This document shows, in pieces, positions 54,989 through 62,475 of a stretch of DNA of 64,000 nt. Position 1 is the first letter of the stretch. Every line of letters begins with the position of its first letter. The position numbers and the translations under genes were made by a program. Where the stretch lies: contig SBLD01000004.1 in the NCBI GenBank assembly GCA_004551485.1, positions 62,001 to 126,000 on the forward strand. Reading direction: 5' to 3'. Source of the DNA: Billgrantia azerbaijanica. GTDB lineage: Bacteria > Pseudomonadota > Gammaproteobacteria > Pseudomonadales > Halomonadaceae. A model generated the notes under the pieces. The model did no database searches. It worked only from the letters and a program-made list of their open reading frames with translations, and was not told the DNA's origin.

Positions 54989-56126
54989 GGTGCGCCTCCT
55001 GACGGTCCGCCTCGGTGGCGAGCAAGGCCCAGGTGGCCAGGGCGCCGTTGTAGCTGGTGTACAGCCCCTGCTCCCGATAGATGTAACCGGCCCAGCTGTC
55101 CTGCAGGGAATCCGGGAGTTGGCCATTGATGACCGGGTCGGACACGTTGCGGACGAAGCCGTAAGCTACCTGATGCTTTTCGCAGGCCATGCCGACCACG
55201 GCATCGTCCATTTCCACGATGCAGCCGTACTGCTGTAGGCCGTTGGTGGTGGTACCGAACAGGAAGGTGTCGGTGGTAATGATGGGCTGGTCGGCGACCA
55301 CCTTGATGCGGCTGTTTGGCGCATTTGGGCTGATATGGGCGCCGGCGGGGTACTGTGGGCTCACCGGCAGAATTTCCGGGCCTGGGATCTGGATCACGCC
55401 TTCCTGGGCCTGGGGCAGGTAATGCTCACCGGGTTGCCAGTGCGATTGCACCGTACTGTGGTTGAATGCGGCGTTGGCGAAATGTTTCAGGCAATGAAAG
55501 TAGGCTTGGTTGGTAATCAGCGCCGAGCCCAGGGCATCTTCCTCACGCACGCCACCGGCGGTGCCGATGGAGAGCACCAGCCGTGGCCGGGCTTCCTGAC
55601 AAAGCTGGTCGACCAGTTGGATCAGGGGCAGATTGGTGCCGTCCTGGGCCAGGTGCATACCGGATTTCACCAGCAACACTTTCAGCTCGCCGATGGTCAC
55701 CATCCGCACACTGCCCCACGCCTGGTCATAGAGGGAGGGGGCGCCGCCCTGGTAGGTTTTCGACACGTCCACCATGTACTGATGAATCTGGCAGTAATTA
55801 CGCTGGTATTTTTCCCAGCCGTGACGCCAGTCGTGGCCCTTGGCCTGCTCCGGGGTTAGCGGTTCACGGCGATTGGTGAGCACCTGGTTCATGGCCGCCC
55901 ACTCGGCGCTGGTCCAGGTGATCACCGCCACATCCGCTTCGGGAAAGGGCGAATTGGCCTGCCAGTCGGTGAGGGAGACCGCGGTGGGAATACGGTCGTC
56001 CGCCACGCCCAGCTTCTGCCAGTCCACGGGTGGCAGGGCATGCGTGCTGGTGGCGGGCAGGGCAGCCAGGCGTTGGGCGTTAAGCAGAGTTTCCGGTGTC
56101 GTTGCGAATAACTCCGGCGTGGTCAT
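54981..56126 (-). CDS. Nucleoside-phosphorylase-superfamily protein
   Basis: The protein has 381 residues. The middle and end carry PNP/MTA-SAH-nucleosidase landmarks: MVTIGELKVLLVKSG, LVLSIGTAGGVREED, ITTDTFLFGTT, then CIVEMDDAVVGMACEK and FVRNVSDPV. These correspond to the phosphate/ribose loop, the Met-Glu(Asp) nucleoside site and the catalytic Ser-Asp region. The first 150 residues have no match I recognise. It should cleave a purine nucleoside or nucleotide, but housekeeping members are 230-280 residues, so this is a diverged, extended branch. The ATG at 56126 is preceded by an AT-rich divergent promoter. Confidence 0.78.
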   Translation of the reverse strand: MTTPELFATTPETLLNAQRLAALPATSTHALPPVDWQKLGVADDRIPTAVSLTDWQANSPFPEADVAVITWTSAEWAAMNQVLTNRREPLTPEQAKGHDWRHGWEKYQRNYCQIHQYMVDVSKTYQGGAPSLYDQAWGSVRMVTIGELKVLLVKSGMHLAQDGTNLPLIQLVDQLCQEARPRLVLSIGTAGGVREEDALGSALITNQAYFHCLKHFANAAFNHSTVQSHWQPGEHYLPQAQEGVIQIPGPEILPVSPQYPAGAHISPNAPNSRIKVVADQPIITTDTFLFGTTTNGLQQYGCIVEMDDAVVGMACEKHQVAYGFVRNVSDPVINGQLPDSLQDSWAGYIYREQGLYTSYNGALATWALLATEADRQEAHHD

Positions 56127-56234
56127 GATGGCATCCTTTTTTAATGATCATGAAGCTACGAATGTCAACTCAGGTAAGGCAACCAATTTGTATTAGATAA
56201 TTCTTCATACTAGCCGATTTTTTTGTGCAGAAAA

Positions 56235-56271
56235 GTGATTAACCATTATTGATGGTAATGGTAATAATCAC
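56235..56271. promoter_or_regulatory. Near-perfect dyad, candidate operator of the cassette
   Basis: GTGATTA and ACCATTA on the left are matched exactly by TAATGGT and TAATCAC on the right, with only a seven-base centre and a two-base slip. The element lies in the 295-bp AT-rich gap between divergent genes, about 110 bp from one start and 150 bp from the other. TTGATC (56363) and TAAAAA (56386) could form the rightward promoter. Confidence 0.6.
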
Positions 56272-56421
56272 AGTAGATTATTCATGCTTCGTGATGGCAA
56301 CCATCAGTAGTGATAATTTCACCGGGTCATTTTCTTGCTCATACACTGACATCGCCGATTCATTGATCGGCTGCCCACAAGGGCATAAAAATTCCCCTTA
56401 ACTGTTATCAGGAGCAAGACG

Positions 56422-57684
56422 ATGAGCGACTTGACAAAAACGCTTTGGGGCCAGTTCATGACTGCCTTCGACGATCAGATGAAGATCGAAGGCGTTCCGC
56501 AAATGCTGACCGGGCCGCAGCCCTGGAACTGGGGTGGCAAGAACCCGCCGATCGGTTCCGTTCCCTACCAGCAGGTGCAATTTCTCAATATCGTTCCCGT
56601 CAGCCCGCTGGTAGATCCCAACACCTACGGCATGAAGCAGGACTTCGGCAGTCAGTACAAGGGGTTTCTGAATTCTCTGCTGGTCACCGATGGCGGTTCT
56701 GAAGGCAAGCAGCTGCAGCAGAACATTTACGATGCCACCCAGAACATGGCCACCGCCCAAGCCAGTGTGAACGTGGCCTACCAGAACTTTCAGCAACAGA
56801 CCGGCAGCACCGAATCCTACGCGGACTGGCTGAAAAACGAGGGCATGGCGGTGGCCGCCAACCTGGAGCAGGCCAAGAAGGCGTACCAAAGCGCCCAGGC
56901 AACCTATGACGAGTACATGAAAAAACTGAAAGGGCCGATTACCGATGCCCTCAAGCAATACAACGACAACCTGTCCACGGTGGTCGGGCAGGCGGGCACC
57001 ACCCTGAAGGATCAGCCGGTGTTCCAGATCAGCGAAACGCCCTGGGACTACATCAAGCGCATCACCGATAACAGCTTTGGCAGCGATGCCAGCGCCGGCT
57101 CCGCTCGCACCTTCTCCTTCAGCTCGTCCACCAAGCAGTGGTCCGATAGCTCCGTCTATTCCGAAGGCGAAATGGGCGGGTTGTTCGATTTCTTCGGCTT
57201 TGAAGCCGGCGGCAGGGTCGAGAAAGTGTCCACCGAACACTTCTCCAGTGAGTACGACATTACCTTTGCCTTTCAAGACGTGTCGGTCGTTACCGTGACC
57301 CCGGGGCCCTGGTTTGACTCGTCCATGCCCTCCAACTACGTCAATGGACCGTTCATGCCCAACCATTCCGGTTTCAAGAACGGTGACGACGTCTACTACT
57401 TCGGCAAGGGTGGCAACCTGGCGCGCATCGTTTCGCAGATGATCGTCGGTTACCGGCCCACCATCACCATCAATGCCGGCTCGGATTTCGCCGAGGAGGT
57501 CAAGCAGAAGGTCAGGGGCGAGGGCGGCTTCTTCATCGGACCGTTCGAGTTCGGTGGCGCCGGTGGCTCTGACTCTGACAAGGGTACCGTCAAGGTAGAC
57601 GGGCAGACCATTACCTGCACCTCCAAAAGCAACTGGGGCACCATCATTGGTCTGGGCACCAACTGGATCGTCAATCCGCGATAA
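56422..57684 (+). CDS. 420-residue helical/beta protein of the accessory cassette
   Basis: I do not recognise this protein. Residues about 1-85 are mixed, 85-190 are Gln/Ala/Lys-rich amphipathic helix (NMATAQASVNVAYQNFQQQ, YQSAQATYDEYMKKLKG), and 200-420 are Ser/Gly/aromatic beta-rich (FSFSSSTKQWSDSS, VTVTPGPWFDSS, TITINAGSDFA). There is no signal peptide or membrane helix, and one Cys only near the end. The layout, a helical bundle plus a beta-rich module, would suit a pore-forming or assembly protein, but that is speculation. AGGAG precedes ATG 56422. The small gene at 57706 follows in the same operon. Confidence 0.8.
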   Translation: MSDLTKTLWGQFMTAFDDQMKIEGVPQMLTGPQPWNWGGKNPPIGSVPYQQVQFLNIVPVSPLVDPNTYGMKQDFGSQYKGFLNSLLVTDGGSEGKQLQQNIYDATQNMATAQASVNVAYQNFQQQTGSTESYADWLKNEGMAVAANLEQAKKAYQSAQATYDEYMKKLKGPITDALKQYNDNLSTVVGQAGTTLKDQPVFQISETPWDYIKRITDNSFGSDASAGSARTFSFSSSTKQWSDSSVYSEGEMGGLFDFFGFEAGGRVEKVSTEHFSSEYDITFAFQDVSVVTVTPGPWFDSSMPSNYVNGPFMPNHSGFKNGDDVYYFGKGGNLARIVSQMIVGYRPTITINAGSDFAEEVKQKVRGEGGFFIGPFEFGGAGGSDSDKGTVKVDGQTITCTSKSNWGTIIGLGTNWIVNPR

Positions 57685-57705
57685 CTCCCTTGCAAGGAGG
57701 CAGCC

Positions 57706-58080
57706 ATGTTACAGGTACAACGGCAGGGGGCGATGTCCAATGCCTATGGCAACCTGAACACGACCCAGCACAATGATGCGGTGGAGGCCATCAACAGTCT
57801 GGCTGACACCGATATCTGGCGGGAGCCCCGAAAAATCATCGACCGTGGTACGGTGCGTATCGACGTGCAGGGCTACACTGGCAATGGCGATCTGAACCTG
57901 CAAGCCCAGATCAATGGCGTCAGTGGTAACAGCACCGTCGCTGCCATTCTGGTGGCGCCCAGCGTGGGTGAGGCCGATACCCAGGCTCAGCATGTCTATG
58001 CCACCCGCAAGCTGAAGAACGCGCTCTTCGAGAGCCTGAACGACGGCTATATCTACCGGGTATCCGGTACTCCTGTGTGA
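57706..58080 (+). CDS. 124-residue partner protein of the accessory cassette
   Basis: This small soluble protein begins at ATG 57706 after AAGGAGGCAGCC, 21 bp past the 420-residue gene. The sequence suggests a compact beta domain (GTVRIDVQGYTGNGDLNLQ, STVAAILVAPS) followed by a C-terminal helix. No family is recognised. Position makes it a likely accessory or chaperone partner of its neighbour. A hairpin terminator follows at 58121-58158. Confidence 0.75.
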   Translation: MLQVQRQGAMSNAYGNLNTTQHNDAVEAINSLADTDIWREPRKIIDRGTVRIDVQGYTGNGDLNLQAQINGVSGNSTVAAILVAPSVGEADTQAQHVYATRKLKNALFESLNDGYIYRVSGTPV

Positions 58081-58120
58081 CGCTGAGCTAGCCGCGCCCG
58101 AGAGCCCTTCAGTGTCACAT

Positions 58121-58158
58121 CGACCGCCGACCCTGCGTAGCAGCAGGACCGGCGGTCG
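58121..58158 (+). terminator. Terminator-like hairpin closing the cassette
   Basis: CGACCGCCG pairs with CGGCGGTCG around an inner CCTGC/GCAGG stem, 40 bp past the last cassette gene. There is no long T run. Confidence 0.55.
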
Positions 58159-58437
58159 CGTTACTGCCACAGCCGACAGCACTCATCACGATGTTTCAGC
58201 AGACAACACCCGTGTTCCCGCAGCAGGTAGGCCAGACCGGTCAACAGTAGACGGTACCGGTTGGGCCACCGACCTCTGCGACCCTCCTCTGCTTTGCATC
58301 CCTCGTTACTCTTGCATACGCTGGCCTACCGAGGTCCGTGAAACGGCCGGCCAGACGAAGTGCATCGATGGAACGCAGGGACCACCACATGAATGGCCGG
58401 CGGCCCAGTCGGCAACTCATACGCTTGGAGAGCATTG
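58159..58437. other. Gene-free stretch right of the cassette
   Basis: About 280 bp before the LysE gene. Reading frames here look like chance and I see no repeat or attachment site, although this is where the cassette ends. Confidence 0.45.
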
Positions 58438-59049
58438 ATGATGCTGGAATATCTCATTACCTCACTCATCGTCGTCCTGTTGCCGGGCACGGGTGTCATT
58501 TACACGCTCGCGTACGGGATTGGCCGCGGGTGGCGGGCGAGCGTCATGGCCGCGTTTGGCTGCACGCTTGGTATTGTCCCGCATATTCTTGCCAGCATCG
58601 CGGGCCTCGCCGCGCTGCTCCACACGAGTGCCCTGGCATTCCAGGTCGTCAAGTACCTGGGGGTGGCGTACCTGTTTTATATGGCATGGAGCGTGCTGCG
58701 ATCAGGAGGGGCGCTGCAGGTATCGGGGCGTAGCGAGTCAACGCCCAACCGGAAGATCATTCTTGACGGTCTCGTGCTGAATATTCTCAATCCCAAGCTA
58801 TCGCTGTTCTTCCTTGCCTTTCTGCCTCAGTTCGTGCCGAGCAGTGCGGGCGAGCCAACCTACTTCATGCTCGGGTTGGCAGCCATCTTCATGCTCTTGA
58901 CGTTCATTGTCTTTGTGGGATACGGGGCATTTGCATCGGCAACGCGTCGCTACATCATCTCCAAGCCCGACGTACTGGTGTGGTTCAGGCGCGGCTTTGC
59001 GGGGACATTCGGTGCCCTCGGACTGCGACTCGCGCTCTCTGATCGGTAA
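58438..59049 (+). CDS. LysE/RhtB-family exporter
   Basis: This 203-residue inner-membrane protein has about six helices. The first contains LIVVLLPGTGVIYTLAYGIGRG, a variant of the family's P-G-P motif, and LNILNPKLSLFFLAFLPQFV is the second hallmark. It starts at ATG 58438 or 58441 (GGAGAG upstream). Family members export amino acids or homoserine lactones. The AraC-type gene follows 39 bp downstream and may control it. Confidence 0.88.
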   Translation: MMLEYLITSLIVVLLPGTGVIYTLAYGIGRGWRASVMAAFGCTLGIVPHILASIAGLAALLHTSALAFQVVKYLGVAYLFYMAWSVLRSGGALQVSGRSESTPNRKIILDGLVLNILNPKLSLFFLAFLPQFVPSSAGEPTYFMLGLAAIFMLLTFIVFVGYGAFASATRRYIISKPDVLVWFRRGFAGTFGALGLRLALSDR

Positions 59050-59088
59050 GGCGAAGGGGACGTAGCGAGATCAGCAGGGAGGCGATGG

Positions 59089-60036
59089 ATGCTGCCGTGC
59101 GACATGCCAAGACACGATAGCCTGCTCGAATACCGGCGGCGGATCGATCGGGCGGTCAGGTTCGTTCTGGCCCATATCGACCAGCCGATCTCCCTCGACG
59201 AGGTGGCCGAGGCGGCCTGCTTCAGCAAGTTCCATTTCCACCGGCTGTTCACGGCGCTGATGAACGAGCCGCCCGGCGAGTACATCACGCGCAAGCGGCT
59301 GGAGCGGGCCGCCATTCGGCTGGTCTACGCCAATGCCTCCGTCACCACCCTGGCCGAGGACTACGGTTACTCGTCGGTGGCGGCCTTCTCCAAGGCGTTC
59401 CGGCAGTGGTTCGGTTGCCGGCCGACGGCGCTGAAGGCGATTCGCGGACGCCTCGAGGCGGGAGACGGCAAGCTGCAGAGGCGCTACGGCAAGGCGCTGA
59501 ACGCCGATGAGCTGTTCGTGCCGGCGGGGCCGGCGGACGACTCGGGCCGGCGGCAGGCGATCGAGCAGCGGGTAGTGCTGCGCCGGGTCGAGGGCTTCGA
59601 GCTGCACTACCTCTCCAGCGCACGCGGCTACGAGCTGGAGAGTGTCTGGGCCACCTGGGCCGCGCTGCGGGAGCGGGCGTGCGCCGTGGCGGTGGAGACG
59701 GACTGCCGCTGGTTTGCGCTCAGCCACGACCACCCCGGCCTCACGCCGCCCGAGCAGTGCCGCTATGACGCCGGCGTGGCCCTGCCGCCGACTGCGCGCG
59801 CGGCGTTGCCGTTGCCTTCGCTACGGGTTCCCGGCGGGCGCTTCGCCGTCTATCCGGTGGCGGGGCCGGAGGCGTCGATCCTCCGCCAGTACCTGGAGTT
59901 CTACACCCTCTGGATGCCGCACAGCGGTTTCGAGCCGGCGGACTACCCCATCCTCGAACACTACCTGCCGGGGTGCCGACCGGGGCACATCCACGTCGAG
60001 CTGTGGGTAAAGATCCAGCCCATGCGCTTCGCCTAG
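59089..60036 (+). CDS. AraC-family regulator with GyrI-like effector domain
   Basis: This 315-residue protein (310 if ATG 59104 is used) has an N-terminal AraC DNA-binding domain (DEVAEAACFSKFHFHRLFTAL, LAEDYGYSSVAAFSKAFRQWFG) and a C-terminal GyrI-like small-molecule domain (VVLRRVEGFELHYLSS to HIHVELWVKIQP). This domain order is that of Rob/SoxS-like multidrug regulators. The adjacent LysE exporter is the obvious candidate target. Confidence 0.9.
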   Translation: MLPCDMPRHDSLLEYRRRIDRAVRFVLAHIDQPISLDEVAEAACFSKFHFHRLFTALMNEPPGEYITRKRLERAAIRLVYANASVTTLAEDYGYSSVAAFSKAFRQWFGCRPTALKAIRGRLEAGDGKLQRRYGKALNADELFVPAGPADDSGRRQAIEQRVVLRRVEGFELHYLSSARGYELESVWATWAALRERACAVAVETDCRWFALSHDHPGLTPPEQCRYDAGVALPPTARAALPLPSLRVPGGRFAVYPVAGPEASILRQYLEFYTLWMPHSGFEPADYPILEHYLPGCRPGHIHVELWVKIQPMRFA

Positions 60037-60161
60037 AGGCGGTCGGCGCTCTCGCAACGTAGAGTTATCACCTTAGCAAGACCGGACTAACGCCCGGGGT
60101 CCCCCTCGCCCAGACTCGTTGCCAACCCCAAAGCCCGAGAAGAAAGCCCAAGGAGGTTGGC

Positions 60162-61586
60162 ATGAAACTGTCGGAGTACATCGGCCTGGACGCGCTCGGT
60201 ATGGCGCAGCTGCTGAAGGACGGCGAGGTGACCGCCCGGGAGCTGATGGAGTGCGCCCTGGCCCAGGTGTCGGCGCAGCAGGAGTCGATCAATGCGGTGG
60301 CGTTCGCCGATGAAGCCGGGGCCCTGGCGCGTGCGGCGCGCGCGGCCGAAGGCCCGTTCCAGGGGGTACCCTTCCTGGTCAAGGAGCTGCTGAGCTATCC
60401 CGGCCTGCGCACGGCGATGGGGTCGCGGCTGTTTGCGCAGTACGTGCCGGCGGAAGGGTCGGCCTACACCGAGCGGCTGGACGGTGCCGGCCTGGCGGTG
60501 CTCGGCAACAGCACCAGTTCGGAGTTCGGGCTGCTGGGGAGCACGGAGTCCCTGTTGCACGGGCCGACCCGCAATCCCTGGAATCTCGAGGCCTCGGCCG
60601 GCGGATCGTCCGGGGGCAGCGCGGCGGCGGTGGCGGCGGGCGTCGTGCCGTTGGCCCATGCCAGCGACGGGGGCGGATCGATCCGGGGGCCGGCGTCGCT
60701 GTGCGGGCTGTTCGGATTCATGCCCAGTGCCGGGCGCTGCGTGTCCGCCGGGAACCAAGGTAAGCTGGCGGAGCTGCTGGTCGAGCACTGCGTCAGTCGC
60801 AGCGTGCGCGACAGCGCGGCCCTGCTCGCGGCGACGGAGGCCACCGGGGCGCAGGCACGGTACCGGCCGGTCGGCTTCTGCCGCGAACCCGCCAGGCGGC
60901 GGCTGCGCATCGGGTACTACACTCGAACCCTGAGCGGCGGCGAGCCGGAGCCCGAGGTCGAAGCCGCACTGCACGAGACCGTCGAACTGTGCCGCGGGCT
61001 GGGCCACGAGTTGGTGGCAACGCCGGGGCCGGCGGTCGACGGCAAGGCGCTGTCGGACGCCTTCTTCACCCTCGCCGGCGGCACGCTGGCGGGGGTGGCG
61101 GCGTCCATGGAACCGCTGCTGGGCCGCTCGGTCGGCGCGGACGAACTGGAGCCCTTCACCCTGGCATTGATCGAGTGGTATCGCAGGCAGGAGAGCGGGG
61201 CGATGGAGCGCGCCATGGTGGCCCTGCGCACGGCGGCGGAGCAGATGCACCGGTTCGCGGAGGCCTTCGATATGCTGCTGTGCCCGACGCTCGCCGGGGT
61301 GCCGAAACCGCTCGGGTACTTGTCGCCACGGCTGGATCGGGAGACGTTGATCGCGCGGACCGAGGCCTATGTCGGCTACACGCCGATCCACAACATGAGC
61401 GGGATGCCGGCGATGTCGGTGCCGCTGTCGTTGAGTCCGCACGCGCTGCCGGTCGGCAGCCATTTCGCGGCGCGGCCGGGCGACGACGCGCTGCTGCTGG
61501 GGCTGGCCTACGAGCTGGAGGCGGCTGCACCCTGGGTAGGTCGACTGCCGTTGGCTGCCGCCGGCGGACATGCAACGGGACGGTGA
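60162..61586 (+). CDS. Amidase-signature family enzyme
   Basis: This 474-residue hydrolase has the Ser-cisSer-Lys triad: K74 (PFLVKELLS), cis-Ser near S149/S150 (ASAGGSSGGSAAAVAAG) and nucleophile S173 (SDGGGSIRGPA). GMPAMSVPLS near the C-terminus is also typical. It cleaves an amide; the range in the family runs from 6-aminohexanoate-cyclic-dimer type to general amidases, so the substrate is open. AAGGAGG precedes ATG 60162, and the last bases of the ribosome site could pair with an upstream TGCCAACC. Confidence 0.9.
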   Translation: MKLSEYIGLDALGMAQLLKDGEVTARELMECALAQVSAQQESINAVAFADEAGALARAARAAEGPFQGVPFLVKELLSYPGLRTAMGSRLFAQYVPAEGSAYTERLDGAGLAVLGNSTSSEFGLLGSTESLLHGPTRNPWNLEASAGGSSGGSAAAVAAGVVPLAHASDGGGSIRGPASLCGLFGFMPSAGRCVSAGNQGKLAELLVEHCVSRSVRDSAALLAATEATGAQARYRPVGFCREPARRRLRIGYYTRTLSGGEPEPEVEAALHETVELCRGLGHELVATPGPAVDGKALSDAFFTLAGGTLAGVAASMEPLLGRSVGADELEPFTLALIEWYRRQESGAMERAMVALRTAAEQMHRFAEAFDMLLCPTLAGVPKPLGYLSPRLDRETLIARTEAYVGYTPIHNMSGMPAMSVPLSLSPHALPVGSHFAARPGDDALLLGLAYELEAAAPWVGRLPLAAAGGHATGR

Positions 61587-61656
61587 GGCGAGGCATGGGG
61601 CGGCGAGTCCCCTGCGCTCTTCACCGGCAGGCAGGGAATGAACAGGGAGAAGCCAG

Positions 61657-62310
61657 TTGAAGAGCGCGAAAGAGTTTTGGGACAAGGCCGCCCCGCGTTA
61701 CGCCAAACGTCGGATTCGGCACGAGGAGATCTACCACAAGAAGCTGGCCATCACGCAGGAGTACTTGCGGCCCGACGGGGCCGTGCTGGAATTCGGCTGC
61801 GGCACCGGCAGCACGGCCATTGTCCACGCGCCCCACGTCGGGCATGTGCTGGCTACCGACATATCAGCGGAGATGCTGGCTATCGCCGCAAGCAAGGCGC
61901 GGGATGCGGGCATCGACAACATCGACTTCCAACAGGGCACCCTGGATGGCCTGGAACTGGAAAGGGAAAGTTTCGATGCCGTGCTGGGGCTCAACATCTT
62001 GCACCTTCTGGAAGACGTGGAAGCGACGATGTCGCGAGTCCATGCGCTGTTGAAGCAAGGCGGCGTGTTCGTCTCCAGTACCGCGCTGATTGCCGACATC
62101 GCGTTCTACTGGCGATGGTTGATTCCGGTCCTGCAGCGCCTGGGCTTCGCGCCCTACGTGAAATGCCTCGACAAGCAGGCGCTGGTGTCCCTGTTGACCA
62201 GCGCCGGCTTCAGCATCGAGTACGAGTGGCAGCCGACGAAGGCATCGCTCTTTCTCATTGCCAGAAAGCGTGCCGAGCCCGCCTGTTGCCAGGGCGGTGA
62301 GCGCCGCTGA
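61657..62310 (+). CDS. Class I SAM-dependent methyltransferase
   Basis: This 217-residue protein starts at TTG 61657, with GGGAG nine bases upstream and no ATG nearby that would keep the N-terminus. It has SAM motif I VLEFGCGTGSTAI, the acidic ATDISAEML strand and post-motif FDAVLGLNILHLL. Substrate is unknown; its general type (UbiE-like small methyltransferases) acts on small molecules. It follows the amidase by 70 bp on the same strand. Confidence 0.87.
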   Translation: MKSAKEFWDKAAPRYAKRRIRHEEIYHKKLAITQEYLRPDGAVLEFGCGTGSTAIVHAPHVGHVLATDISAEMLAIAASKARDAGIDNIDFQQGTLDGLELERESFDAVLGLNILHLLEDVEATMSRVHALLKQGGVFVSSTALIADIAFYWRWLIPVLQRLGFAPYVKCLDKQALVSLLTSAGFSIEYEWQPTKASLFLIARKRAEPACCQGGERR

Positions 62311-62369
62311 CGTCGCGGCCCTGGCCGGGTCGCCGTCGCCAGGCGGTGCGGGGCGCCGCCACCGGGGCC

Positions 62370-62393
62370 GGGCGGATTTTTTGCCCGCCGCCC
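62370..62393. terminator. Weak terminator-like hairpin
   Basis: GGGCGG and CCGCCC flank a loop containing six T. It lies between the methyltransferase and the YcaO-type gene; the T run in the loop rather than after the stem makes function doubtful. Confidence 0.3.
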
Positions 62394-62475
62394 AAGACGG
62401 ACGGCGGCAAAACCGGGATAATGGCCGGCTACACGCCACTGGCGCGCCGACAGTCACCAATCCGGCCCCCTCCCC

